A DNA stretch of 61,877 bases from an uncultured Christensenella sp. (GTDB lineage Bacteria > Bacillota > Clostridia > Christensenellales > Pumilibacteraceae). The position numbers and the translations under genes are program-made. Where the stretch lies: contig CATLHE010000011.1 in NCBI GenBank assembly GCA_949948895.1, forward strand, positions 1-61,877, read 5' to 3'. Below, in pieces: positions 52,901 through 59,910 of this stretch. Position 1 is the first letter of the stretch. Each line of letters begins with the position of its first letter. A model generated the notes under the pieces. It was not told where the DNA came from and did not search any database. It saw nothing but the letters and a program-made list of their open reading frames with translations.

Positions 52901-53299
52901 GAGGGCAAGCACGAGCTCAAGCTAGGTCTCACCGAGCTCACGGGCAACAGCATGCTCGGCGACGTGAACGTATCTCTGACTGGCGCAAACGACGGCGACG
53001 ACAACATTCTCGACAATTATATCTCAAACCTGTCGGTAACGCTGTCGCTCGTAAACAACGCCGCTTGCACAATCAACCTCAGAGTGTACGCGTCGCTACG
53101 CAACGTAGAAGGATACGAACTCGACGGAGTAAACCGCATAAGAAGCAGAGGCCTTTCCAATGTGAAAGCGCAAAGTTACGACAGCACGGGTTGCGACCCG
53201 CTAGCGAGCGACGCCGTCGCAAGCGGTAACGGCTACACGATAGACGCCGTGCTCTCGTCGCTCATTCCCTCTACGAATTGGGATCCGATCTGGACGTAA
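46931..53299 (+). CDS. Giant (2122-aa) secreted or membrane-anchored beta-repeat protein
   Basis: I do not recognise this family. A basic start (RPRYTRRR) and one hydrophobic segment (~19-38) export it. After a ~330-residue front domain with a Lys/Glu/Asp-rich linker come about five degenerate repeats of ~190-240 residues. Each is marked by a beta hairpin like YINDKVYLTLNG (~405), YINDTLYAKLGN (~595), IDGTAYIAVGG (~790), GNIYVDLNNG (~1000) and VGGVLYLRSGN (~1237). Each hairpin is followed by a helical Leu-rich stretch and long amphipathic strands. The strand-hairpin-helix unit resembles LolA/LppX-type lipid-binding folds. A C-terminal third (~1500-2122) differs. It is monocistronic, with its own promoter and terminator. 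Confidence 0.85.
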   Translation: MASRPLIKGRPRYTRRRLITIFILCTILAVTVLTGFSSGLNSDSTIYTPDGERIVMWQELPSSGTPEDFDLLTDLRYSAQKLYTSKYFKGESQGDVIANVGMGIKYTQHVHNTRIVKDGVIFSEAISSSSLKSVADQRYIDGDNVLIRPASSINGGNATFGNTVNKIPLETYYARYGARANELSKYVINNSTIKSVKDENAGKAQKNAERDGSDEGQDTDGEITFDVPQKLVADEDGNYKFTLTLDPTESTKYYRNEVRTLASADENPVFYSVSITITIDGKFNPIKVTSRENYDIAIPVLGAMNCTSTLTEVFTDIGDETKDIPDREFFESHIDDAGSGDGPIQQLSPADYLAAAFGDYLDGSKALDLTADLDIAGVKLDKLKLSVDMATMNIRAKLGKLNIQYINDKVYLTLNGIKGFMSVSAFADIIDDPAVGALLGGLNLPDFDELLGGDLLSTVFADCEMTTADGITCIRLPFDLTEDISVDASLYIADDGMELRKITGTVKAFGIEVTVDAAPAKNLSFPAIDGSYKDLSAVADFIPAAMHTAMGSTYGITGSINVNGLTVGIDAYLDREDGIKADASLSVLGQNLDIKYINDTLYAKLGNLGVKATAEQIPTLIDALSELITLDTSKLDMLLKLLPDTVDEWLGTVQSLDVTDSSLSVGINIIGIPVNIELKKNADALIGLYASINVNMFGVKLDATVDLAVTSPEKREVTAEGEYIDAVDLLPALDTVLSIIEEGGVTVDASLNYGELKTDATVKINASGMALSVPAIEIGGASISLDAAVIDGTAYIAVGGSVELAFRSDINELKETLAALKGILPEEISGFINTLIDALSSSDIGSITDILQTSNLDIQAVFDTLLSSIGPAKATDGVLTAVVSFNGVSLAVSAATDLSRITVDTVVNGTFLSAAMKITAGAEFNLAAADYIPLENLVPVINAVLPYATEDGITASFTVNALGTTIDGALIFIMPTTTTELCISARVDIGDVYISLALTGGNIYVDLNNGIKLTCGTSASELDRLANDLKPVLDALGAQNTPNAVISALKSIIDDPMKLLNAKIALGNAENNGLRLTLDLTEAGLDITAEAELSVQNGKLDAIILNATAFENDINIKLDAETDEYGKLISLATEIDEKTPAAITLGAAQSADIAISGDYVSILDLTRYVAPLLELISPMQSAKAITLSLDALLRVDDGDAAEFGGSVTIALSPELAVEADVFMFKNTADAEHLYVKYVGGVLYLRSGNIKLKFDTATDTDRIYDMIASKLPKYLADELAKLFGKMDGASAFSDIGLLIERIKAIAAATSPEEIVNLLLTDLGGLKTDSALKTMLDMISVKKRAGSDNVTFTVDLMGIGINITPALVSSDGNASAALGSVDIDASISIGKNVYLAASVYGITPKADEVSVISPEDASEYVSIAEFTDTIDSVLGTFTARDKDGNITFEITDLDFAYNEKDGKDSEGNAVKGSSVTVKNIEGKKALRGRFAPVYKLGEDGMPVTDADGEKIVMRYEFSLEAHITLTIGDGGDTGPIDLELYLTRDGKACLDYFETKTQHGERVTIDYESVMQIVAAVLDIIAVDNETVEKLVGDYRQPIDTTVFKSMDIVGLDSLKTTLTNLVVAADDLKAVVNDFNAMLDTINTAGSIENLKTLMPQLKTDFDGAIAKLKSILAMFGGGDSPKNSDGKSAAELYKQIVNGVTFRKTVDPDTQETVVGADVENSVTVGTEGQASIDVSRKNNALTRLQIKGLDVDTALVAGDIRFTAGETFDTPIALPDAIDAPTTPNTSYSNFSDIKHLLFDVMNTANLMEYEIGDSNSYASDRIELGIKLLGVESINIKFSYNIRVKLVDQGEGAEPRFKTMAIVEFVFRDCTAAGATVVPNCTTRLYFYDNTFYIQGIESWSKKLVWFHYEYTFNTVFVKYGLDEFTQMMSSDMSRFLNEFVFYLMPLSTDFSIAGVDLKAQIADSVSAPPTSVGTPTIATVYKGYTYNEGKHELKLGLTELTGNSMLGDVNVSLTGANDGDDNILDNYISNLSVTLSLVNNAACTINLRVYASLRNVEGYELDGVNRIRSRGLSNVKAQSYDSTGCDPLASDAVASGNGYTIDAVLSSLIPSTNWDPIWT

Positions 53300-53316
53300 T
53301 CGAAAATGGATTACAT

Positions 53317-53348
53317 AAAACAGCCTCCCGACATGAGAGGCTGTTTTT
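53317..53348. terminator. Terminator between the giant gene and asparaginase
   Basis: AAAACAGCCTC (53317-53327) pairs with GAGGCTGTTTT (53337-53347), followed by T. It mainly ends the plus-strand giant transcript but has A/T runs on both sides. Confidence 0.8.
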
Positions 53349-53369
53349 GATTTGCTTATATATAATAGT

Positions 53370-54272
53370 TTACAGTCTGTCCACGATCTCGCCGCACGCG
53401 TTTTTGAGCACGAACGCGGAAAGATCCTTTACTTTGTTCTTAAGCCCGATTAGCACTTTTATGTACAGCGCGGTCTGCGTTATGCCGTGGCACTGCACGA
53501 CATTATCCACGAAAAACTGTCCGTCGTACTTTTTGCGCCCCGCCGTCATGAACATGGGTATATCCGAATGCGCTTTGGCAAACCGATTGAAGTCGTCGGC
53601 ATTGACCGTGCCCGAATGATAGGCACAGTGCACTACCGCCGAATATCCGTCTATATTAAACGATGAATAGTCGAGCCCGACGTACGGAGATATCATAAGC
53701 ACGTTATGCCCTTCCAGATCGAAATTCATGCCGCGCATAAGACCGGTGTCGCGAAAGTCCCAATCGCCGAGGGAATGGTATGTATGTTCGTGCAAGTGCG
53801 CGGGCAAAAGCCTCGCGCCGTGATGGACCTGCGGCGCGAACCCCGCGTTTTTATAAACGACGAACACGCCGGGCTTGCGGCTGTTGAGGAACGTTTTTGC
53901 CGAATGCAAAACGTCGAACCCGTTGCTGTCGGGCTCGGTAAGAGGCAGATCCGCAGAACAGATAACGATGGGTATTTTGGTATCGGCAAAAGCATACGAA
54001 AGATACGCCGAAGAAAATGCAAGTGTATCCGTCCCGTGCGTGACTATTATACCGTCGGGCGAAGTTTCGAGCGCGCGCTCGGTAATACGCCTAAACTTAT
54101 TGAGATCGGCGTAACCCATGCGCTCGCTATGTATCGACAAAGAATCGAACACCGACTCCGCGCCCACAATGGACGCTATTTGGTCGGTGGCTTGGTTCGA
54201 CAGCTTGATTATGCCGTCAGCATTTTTTCGGCTGCCTATCGTGCCGCCCGTTGCAACAAGAGCAATCTTCAT
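53370..54272 (-). CDS. L-asparaginase
   Basis: The 300-aa protein has both asparaginase threonine motifs: ATGGTIGS at residues 7-14, with the nucleophile Thr10, and VTHGTDTLAFS near 77-87. The ICSADLPLTEPDSNG segment is also typical. It hydrolyses asparagine to aspartate and ammonia. There is no signal peptide, so it should be the cytosolic (AnsA-like) type; length is ~25 short of E. coli AnsA. Its ATG overlaps the Nudix stop as ATGA, so the two are cotranslated. Glutaminase side activity cannot be judged. Confidence 0.9.
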   Translation of the reverse strand: MKIALVATGGTIGSRKNADGIIKLSNQATDQIASIVGAESVFDSLSIHSERMGYADLNKFRRITERALETSPDGIIVTHGTDTLAFSSAYLSYAFADTKIPIVICSADLPLTEPDSNGFDVLHSAKTFLNSRKPGVFVVYKNAGFAPQVHHGARLLPAHLHEHTYHSLGDWDFRDTGLMRGMNFDLEGHNVLMISPYVGLDYSSFNIDGYSAVVHCAYHSGTVNADDFNRFAKAHSDIPMFMTAGRKKYDGQFFVDNVVQCHGITQTALYIKVLIGLKNKVKDLSAFVLKNACGEIVDRL

Positions 54273-54883
54273 TTTTCGCCTCGCATTTTTTCCGTAAGAA
54301 AGCAGATTATTTTGGCATGGTCAAAAGCCAGTGCGCCGCGCTCGATCACTTCGGACTTGTTTATATCGACAAGCCCGCACTTATCGAACGCGAGTTTAAC
54401 CTTAACTGAAAACTCGTCTACGCCGTCGGCAAAGAACCGCATTACGGCGAGATCGTCTCGCCTCTCGTAGGTAAAGTCAAAAACTTTGGCGTCGCTCGCA
54501 TCGTCGCCGCCCGCAGCGTTCACGCCGTCCTTTATGCGCGCCGCAAACACGACGGTGATATTGCGCCAACGCGGATCGCGCCCCGGAGTAGATACCGTAA
54601 CGAGCTGAGAAAGCGCCATATCTTTAACGCCCGTTTCTTCAAACAGCTCGCGAGCCACCGCCGTCTCGCAGTCCTCGTTTTCCTCGACAAACCCGCCCGG
54701 GAAAGCCCAATCCCCTATAAACGGATGACCGCCGCGCTTAATCAAAAGGATCTTTCCGCCGCTTTTTGCTACGTCGTGCAAAATTGCGTCAACGGTAACA
54801 GACGGGCGAAAATACTTCGTCACGTCATAGAGCCGCAAAAACTGCTCTTCCGTCAATCCGTTCCTGTCCTTAGCCGTTGCCAC
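54269..54883 (-). CDS. Nudix hydrolase
   Basis: The 204-aa protein has a complete Nudix box near residues 68-90, GGFVEENEDC followed by ARELFEETG, with all metal-binding Glu present. The preceding GDWAFPGG motif and an N-terminal VTVDAIL strand are usual for ADP-ribose or NAD-type Nudix enzymes, as is the C-terminal helical extension. The start is GTG at 54883, with little ribosome site visible. A promoter with 17-bp spacing lies upstream, so it leads a two-gene operon with asparaginase. The substrate is probably a nucleotide-sugar or ADP-ribose. Confidence 0.9.
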   Translation of the reverse strand: MATAKDRNGLTEEQFLRLYDVTKYFRPSVTVDAILHDVAKSGGKILLIKRGGHPFIGDWAFPGGFVEENEDCETAVARELFEETGVKDMALSQLVTVSTPGRDPRWRNITVVFAARIKDGVNAAGGDDASDAKVFDFTYERRDDLAVMRFFADGVDEFSVKVKLAFDKCGLVDINKSEVIERGALAFDHAKIICFLTEKMRGEK

Positions 54884-54949
54884 TCCGCATTTGCCCCTGT
54901 CGATCTCTTGCCTACGCCGATTGGAAACCCATCGACGTCGATTACGAAT

Positions 54950-54978
54950 ATTTTAGCATTTACGCATTAAAATATCAA
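54950..54978 (-). promoter_or_regulatory. Promoter of the Nudix-asparaginase operon
   Basis: TTGATA (54973-54978), 17 bp, TAAAAT (54950-54955) on minus, ~65 bp before the GTG start. Confidence 0.65.
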
Positions 54979-55030
54979 GTTTTTTTACGCACTTATCGGA
55001 GTTATTCTATCGCCTATTTTACGGCAAAAC

Positions 55031-55058
55031 AAAAACGAGACGTAACGTCCCGTTTCTT
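55031..55058 (-). terminator. Terminator of the Myb-like gene
   Basis: ACGGGACG and CGTCTCGT form an 8-bp stem with a G-U pair on minus, followed by TTTTTGTTTT, ~20 bp after the stop. Confidence 0.65.
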
Positions 55059-55076
55059 TTTGTCGGCATATAAGCG

Positions 55077-55652
55077 TTAAGTCAGTTTTTCTATCAGCGA
55101 TAAAAACGTTCCCACCTTGCTCTCGTCGAGCGCAGCTATATATTCTGTAAGCCGCACGAAATTATCCGCTTGGTTTTCGCGCACGTACGGGTTTACGTAA
55201 GCGACGCCGCGCGCGTCAAGCTCGCGCATGACCGCCTCCACGTCCTTACGATGCGAGCGCAGGACGGAGCGGTATTTGTTTTGGAGCCGAAGCGCCTTTT
55301 TCCCGTCGCCGCCCGCAAGCTCGAATATCGTCGCGCGAACGGATTTTCCGCCCGCCTTGTTTACGAGCACCGTCTCTATGAGCGTGCGTATCTCATTGTC
55401 GGTAAACGGCACGAACGCGTCGCGCTTGACGCCCACCGTCTTAATACCGAGCTTTGTCGCTATCTCGGGCACAAGCTCGAAAGTGCGAGCCTGTCCGTAA
55501 TAATAATTGCGCACGGAATTGACCGACCGCCCCGTTTTTTTAGCCATAGCCAAAAACGCTTCGGACAGGCTTTTACCGCCGTCGCGCGCCGTACCGCACA
55601 GCATAAACAGCTCGCGCGTTTCTTTTATCGTCCATTCGGAATTTTTCTTCAT
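55077..55652 (-). CDS. Tandem Myb/SANT-like DNA-binding protein (RsfA-like)
   Basis: The 191-aa protein contains two similar helical modules. The first reads WTIKETRELF, then GKSLSEAFLAMAKKTGRSVNSVRNYYYGQAR (~8-55); the second FTDNEIRTLIETVL, then GKSVRATIFELAGGDGKKALRLQNKYRSVLR (~78-130). Each has the Trp/Phe-start, three-helix, GRxxxSVRN-type layout of the Myb-like domain in the prespore regulator RsfA/YlbO. It is likely a transcription factor. ATG 55652 has GAGGAGG 5 bp upstream. The family match is by pattern only; a link to sporulation is not shown. Confidence 0.65.
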   Translation of the reverse strand: MKKNSEWTIKETRELFMLCGTARDGGKSLSEAFLAMAKKTGRSVNSVRNYYYGQARTFELVPEIATKLGIKTVGVKRDAFVPFTDNEIRTLIETVLVNKAGGKSVRATIFELAGGDGKKALRLQNKYRSVLRSHRKDVEAVMRELDARGVAYVNPYVRENQADNFVRLTEYIAALDESKVGTFLSLIEKLT

Positions 55653-55732
55653 AATGACCTCCTCGAACGATAATTGACGTTTACGCCCATTCGTATACAT
55701 ATAAACCGCAAAAACGGCATATATTTTCGCAT

Positions 55733-56272
55733 ATGGAACTTCATATAAAAAGCGAATTCGATTGCGTATATCTCATAAACGGCGTGTTTTCCGAACGCGC
55801 GGAATGCCTGACTATGTCGGAATACGACGTAGTGTACATAACGGCGTTGCCGCTCAAACACACGCTCTTGCCGTACACCGTCAAACTGTGCGGCGCGGAG
55901 CCGTACACGAGCGAGCTTGCGAGCGGCGTGCGGCTCGATAACGATCATTACGTTTTGTCGCTCGCGCCGAGATACGTTATAGTATACGGCAACGCGCAAG
56001 CCCTGCCGCCGCCGTCCACGCCGATAGCACGGTTTTTCTCGCTAGTCAAAAACGGCGACCTTACCGCCGCTTACGCCATGCTCTCGGAAACGTTGCGGGC
56101 GTCCGTACAAAAGAGCGCTCTACCCGCATTTTTCGAGGGCTACGACCGCATAGTCGAATGTACATGGGACGACGGAAATAAGTTTTATCTCATAGATAAA
56201 AACGGCGCAGCAAAACTCCACTCGTACACGTTGAGAGACGAATTTATAGACGACATCATAGAACCCGATTGA
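55733..56272 (+). CDS. Hypothetical protein, 179 aa
   Basis: I do not recognise this protein. It has a beta-rich first half (MELHIKSEFDCVYLINGVF, then YVIVYGNAQAL near 82-92) and a helical second half, STPIARFFSLVKNGDLTAAYAMLSETLRAS (~95-125). It is soluble with no signal peptide. It diverges from the Myb-like gene 80 bp away. No Shine-Dalgarno is visible before the ATG, and a TATATT box ends 7 bp upstream, so it could be leaderless. It has its own terminator. Confidence 0.65.
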   Translation: MELHIKSEFDCVYLINGVFSERAECLTMSEYDVVYITALPLKHTLLPYTVKLCGAEPYTSELASGVRLDNDHYVLSLAPRYVIVYGNAQALPPPSTPIARFFSLVKNGDLTAAYAMLSETLRASVQKSALPAFFEGYDRIVECTWDDGNKFYLIDKNGAAKLHSYTLRDEFIDDIIEPD

Positions 56273-56275
56273 AAG

Positions 56276-56302
56276 AAAAATCCCGCGCCGCGGGATTTTT
56301 TG
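56276..56302. terminator. Terminator after the 179-aa gene
   Basis: AAATCCCGC/GCGGGATTT with a GCC loop and six T residues; it is symmetric and usable in both directions. Confidence 0.8.
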
Positions 56303-56372
56303 TTTGATACGCAACTACGACTTCGTATCGAGCATATCGGATTTATAAAAGTCCGACAATATAGACCGCGCG

Positions 56373-57116
56373 CTATCGGCTGTTTCTTCTGCTGCTGAGG
56401 AGCAGTCTCGCGATAAAGTACACGAACTGCAAGGACGTCATCATAAACGACGCAACGTAAGTCATAGCCGCCGCTTTGAGCACTTTTTTGACGCCCACGA
56501 GTTCGTCGGGCAAAAGACACGTCTTAAGGTATTTGTACGCGCGCCTGCTCGCGTCGAACTCCGTGGGGAGCGTGACTAGCGAGAACAAGAGCGAGAGCCC
56601 CATGACCGACGCGCCCGCGATAACGAGTATGCGCCCCACAAGCGTATAAGTCGACGCAAACCCGAGAATGTAACCGACTATGAATATAGGCCACATAAGT
56701 CCGCTTGCAAAGTTGATTATAGGAACGAGCTTGAGCCGCGCCGACGAAAAGAAGTATTTTTTTGCGTGCTGTACGGCATGTCCCGCTTCATGGCATGCAA
56801 CGCCGATAGCGCCCACTGCGGCGGAGTCGCGCACCGTTTCGGATAGCGCTATCGTGTGCGTTTTGGGATTGAAGTGATCGGTAAGCGAACCGCGTACGGC
56901 GGTAAACTTGACCGACACACCGTTATCGGCAAGAAAGCTTTTGGCATAGCCTTGCGCGGAAATCCCCGACGAGCACGGCACGCGGGTATACTTATTAAAT
57001 ACCGAGCTGACCCGTACTTGCACTATCACGCCTATTATCAAAAACGGAATGAATAGGCACGCGCATATCATGTACGCGGCATACGTAGGGTCTGAAAAAA
57101 GTTCCGGTAATGTCAT
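56373..57116 (-). CDS. YugP-type membrane zinc metallopeptidase
   Basis: The 247-aa protein has an N-terminal membrane segment (~12-34), a soluble part with the zinc site HEAGHAVQHA near 109-118, and two hydrophobic segments (~130-180). The family motif TLPTEFDASRRAY near 182-194 and a further membrane stretch near the end match the YugP/neutral zinc metallopeptidase family. The family's substrate is unknown; it is membrane-bound with the active site probably cytosolic. AAAGGAGG lies 10 bp before the ATG. An 18-bp palindrome (57139-57156) lies 22 bp upstream of the start. Confidence 0.92.
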   Translation of the reverse strand: MTLPELFSDPTYAAYMICACLFIPFLIIGVIVQVRVSSVFNKYTRVPCSSGISAQGYAKSFLADNGVSVKFTAVRGSLTDHFNPKTHTIALSETVRDSAAVGAIGVACHEAGHAVQHAKKYFFSSARLKLVPIINFASGLMWPIFIVGYILGFASTYTLVGRILVIAGASVMGLSLLFSLVTLPTEFDASRRAYKYLKTCLLPDELVGVKKVLKAAAMTYVASFMMTSLQFVYFIARLLLSSRRNSR

Positions 57117-57138
57117 GGCTAATAGCCTCCTTTTGACA

Positions 57139-57156
57139 ATTTACTTGTAAGTAAAT
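57139..57156. promoter_or_regulatory. Operator-like palindrome upstream of the YugP gene
   Basis: ATTTACTT (57139-57146), GT, AAGTAAAT (57149-57156) form perfect 8-bp arms. It sits just ahead of the YugP ribosome site, near the TetR-ABC operon, and has the size of a TetR-family operator. Confidence 0.5.
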
Positions 57157-57162
57157 ACTGAG

Positions 57163-57311
57163 TGCGCGCAAGCACGTAGCTCGCTCTATGTCGATGCATA
57201 TATAATCGGGGCTTGGCGGCGTAGGCGCGGCACAGACGGGCAACAGGCGCGGCGCGCATGCAGGAGTGTAGACCCACCTACATGACTGCATGCGCGCAAG
57301 CACGTAGCTCG
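57163..57311. repeat. Pair of 21-bp direct repeats (57163-57183 and 57291-57311)
   Basis: TGCGCGCAAGCACGTAGCTCG occurs twice, 128 bp apart; each copy is followed by a related TCTatGTC(c)GATGCATA extension. The copies flank the palindromic block described next and point to an element inserted or duplicated between the YugP and permease genes. Confidence 0.75.
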
Positions 57312-57339
57312 TTCTGCGTCCGATGCATACGCCGCCAAG
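57212..57339. repeat. Nested inverted-repeat element adjoining the permease stop codon
   Basis: Outer arms CTTGGCGGCGTA (57212-57223) and TACGCCGCCAAG (57328-57339) pair exactly and end one base before the permease stop codon. Inner arms GCGCGCATGCAG (57252-57263) and CTGCATGCGCGC (57286-57297) pair exactly, and inside them TGTAG/CTACA. It can fold as one long stem and may serve as a terminator-like or mobile structure. Confidence 0.75.
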
Positions 57340-59901
57340 TTATTCGACGCTCTTTAACGCCTCCACCATCGATATCCTTTTCATGCGCGTATTCAACAGC
57401 AGAGTCGCTATAAGGCTGAATATAAATGTAAGCGCTATACAGCCGAGCGCTACATACCACGTAAGCATTCCAGAGATAAACACGTTAAACGACTTGGTAA
57501 GATCGACCAGCCATACGAGTAGACCGTAGCCGAGCGGAAGACCCAAGATACAGCCGAGCCCCGTGATGACCATATTTTCGGCTATAAGCATGTTTGCCGT
57601 TTCGCCGCGTTTATAACCGAGCACCATGAGCGTCGCTATCTCGCGCGTTCTCTCTTTGAGGTTTGTCGCCGTAATATTGTAAATAACTGCGATAGCGAGC
57701 GCCGCCGCGCCTACCACGAAAATTATGACCGCGTAGTCCAAGAGCGACATTTTCTTGACCAAAGCGTCGTAATTGGATCTGAACGTCGAAACGTCTCTTA
57801 CCGCCTCGTTGGCATGGAGCGCGGAGATCGCCTCTTCCGCGTTTGCCCACGGCAAGAGCTTGGCGTACGAAGTGTCCGCGAGCAAACCCACTCCGTTGTT
57901 TTCAAACACGCTGTACGCGCAGTACGCTTTTTGGTCGAAATACTCGCGCGCCACAGCCGTCACTTTTATCTCGAAGTCTATGGGGCGGTTATCCAAAGAA
58001 TACCCCGTAACGCGCACGGTGTCGCCCGCTTTTACGCCAAGCTCCGCTGCGGTCATCTCGGGCAGAACGAATGTATCGTCACGGAACACTATTCGCTTTT
58101 TACCTTTTATATCGGTATAAAGGCGTATGCAATCGGCGTCGGCATAACGGTAATATTTTTCGTCGGCATACGTAGGTATCGCCATCACGGTTAGGTCGGC
58201 GGTCTTGCCATTGTATTCGAAACGCCCCGAAAAATCGGGCACAAACGTGAGGTTGCGCATGTACTCGTGTCCGTCGCCCGACGCGATATCGTCATAAATC
58301 TCGTCCATTGTGAGATCGACTGCGATATCGGTTGTTATCGTCATATCGTACCCCGTCGAAGCGTCGTAACTGTCGAACGACTGCGCCATATTGTCTTTAA
58401 GCCCGACGAGCGCTATGAGGAGCGCCAAGCACCCCACTATGCCCACCGACGAGAGCAGCATTTTTGTCTTGTGCAAAAACATGTTGCGAAGATTCATTTT
58501 CGCGCCGAACCCCAGCCGTTTCCAAAGCCCCGTCCAACGCTCCGCGAGGATTCGGCGCGTCTTTTTGGGCGGCTTCGGACGCATGGTCTGCGCGGGCGCG
58601 GTGCGTAGCGTTTTGTAACAGGATAAAAACGCCGATAGGCATGCAAGCGACGCACTTATTATCACACCCAAAAACAAGTATAAAACGCCTATATGCTGAG
58701 GAGTGGGCGGCATGGCAAACTGCCGCGCGTATATCATATTCAATAGCCACGGGATAAACAGTATACCCACAGTACCGCCTACGAATCCGCCTATGAGGCA
58801 GGCGAACAGCGCATAGAAAATATACGAAAAATACACGGCGCCCTTGCCTATGCCGAGAGCCTGTATAATGCCTATCTGCATGCGCTGGTTGTCAACCGTT
58901 TTGGATAGCGATATAACGGTTATCGCCGCGGCAACGGCAAAGAATATCATGGGAAGTACCGCCGCTATCGCCGCTATCGTGTCGTTCACGGCGTCGAACG
59001 CAGTCACCGACGGAAAGCTGTCGCGCTCGAGCGAATACTTATAAAGCCCCGCCGCCGCGGTAGGGTCTAAAAATATCATGTCGAAGTTATCAGGCGTAAG
59101 AGTATACTTTCCGAAAAGTTTTTCGTAATCGACGTTCTTACCTATGACGGCGACGCTCGTAAACACGTCGACGCCATCCGCATGCGGGAGCGGTATGGTC
59201 TGAGTGCCCATAGGAGTCACCATATCGATAACGGCGTCATCCGTAAACTGCGCTATCTCGCCATAGTTGACTTTTGCCATGATAAACGAATCTGTCGCCG
59301 CCGACGTGTTCATCATATTGACTTTGAATATCGTATCGGCGGAATGATAAAGCCCGCACACCGTGAACGCATAAGTCACTCTCTCGTATTCGGGTACGTA
59401 TTGCACGGAAGGCGAAACGCTGAGCGTCATCTTTTTAAGCGCATTGATCTCGAATTCTATTATATCGCCCGCTTTCACGCCGTGCTTATCGGCAAACACG
59501 TCATCGATGATTATCTCGCGCGCGCCGTCCTTGGGCAGTCTGCCGCTTGTCATATACGGCTCGTCTATGCCGTCCGTGAGCGTAGTGACGGTAATATCGA
59601 GCATGATGCCGTCTATACTTTGGGTACGTGTATAATACGTATCGTAGCCCGCCGCCTTTTTTACGCCGTCCGCTGCCGCTATCTCGTTTACCGCGGTCGA
59701 GTTGACATACATGTACTCTGCTCGCGCGGAAGCCAAGTTTTGCGAAGCGTAATAGTCCTTTACCTGATCGGTGACCGCCGCAGACGCTGCCGCAATGCCC
59801 GCAAAAAACAAGCACCCGATAAATATTATAACGAGTATGGATATAAAGCTTCCTATGGTCTCGCGAATATCGCGGAACGTTTTTAAAAACAGGTACTTAA
59901 T
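57340..59901 (-). CDS. FtsX-like ABC transporter permease, probable ATT start
   Basis: The 853-aa permease has the MacB/FtsX duplicated layout. TM1 is near the N-terminus (SFISILVIIFIGCLFFAG), followed by a ~230-residue external domain and three TMs (~295-420). A linker, a second TM, a second external domain and three C-terminal TMs follow, with a NLKERTREIATLMVLGYKRGE motif near 750. The first common start codon (TTG 59811) would delete TM1. Upstream the frame reads IKYLFLKTFRDIRETIG back to ATT at 59901, 6 bp after AGGAG, with a stop codon just before. ATT initiation is therefore proposed. It partners the ATPase gene 9 bp upstream. Confidence 0.85.
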   Translation of the reverse strand: MKYLFLKTFRDIRETIGSFISILVIIFIGCLFFAGIAAASAAVTDQVKDYYASQNLASARAEYMYVNSTAVNEIAAADGVKKAAGYDTYYTRTQSIDGIMLDITVTTLTDGIDEPYMTSGRLPKDGAREIIIDDVFADKHGVKAGDIIEFEINALKKMTLSVSPSVQYVPEYERVTYAFTVCGLYHSADTIFKVNMMNTSAATDSFIMAKVNYGEIAQFTDDAVIDMVTPMGTQTIPLPHADGVDVFTSVAVIGKNVDYEKLFGKYTLTPDNFDMIFLDPTAAAGLYKYSLERDSFPSVTAFDAVNDTIAAIAAVLPMIFFAVAAAITVISLSKTVDNQRMQIGIIQALGIGKGAVYFSYIFYALFACLIGGFVGGTVGILFIPWLLNMIYARQFAMPPTPQHIGVLYLFLGVIISASLACLSAFLSCYKTLRTAPAQTMRPKPPKKTRRILAERWTGLWKRLGFGAKMNLRNMFLHKTKMLLSSVGIVGCLALLIALVGLKDNMAQSFDSYDASTGYDMTITTDIAVDLTMDEIYDDIASGDGHEYMRNLTFVPDFSGRFEYNGKTADLTVMAIPTYADEKYYRYADADCIRLYTDIKGKKRIVFRDDTFVLPEMTAAELGVKAGDTVRVTGYSLDNRPIDFEIKVTAVAREYFDQKAYCAYSVFENNGVGLLADTSYAKLLPWANAEEAISALHANEAVRDVSTFRSNYDALVKKMSLLDYAVIIFVVGAAALAIAVIYNITATNLKERTREIATLMVLGYKRGETANMLIAENMVITGLGCILGLPLGYGLLVWLVDLTKSFNVFISGMLTWYVALGCIALTFIFSLIATLLLNTRMKRISMVEALKSVE

Positions 59902-59910
59902 GGCTTTCTC

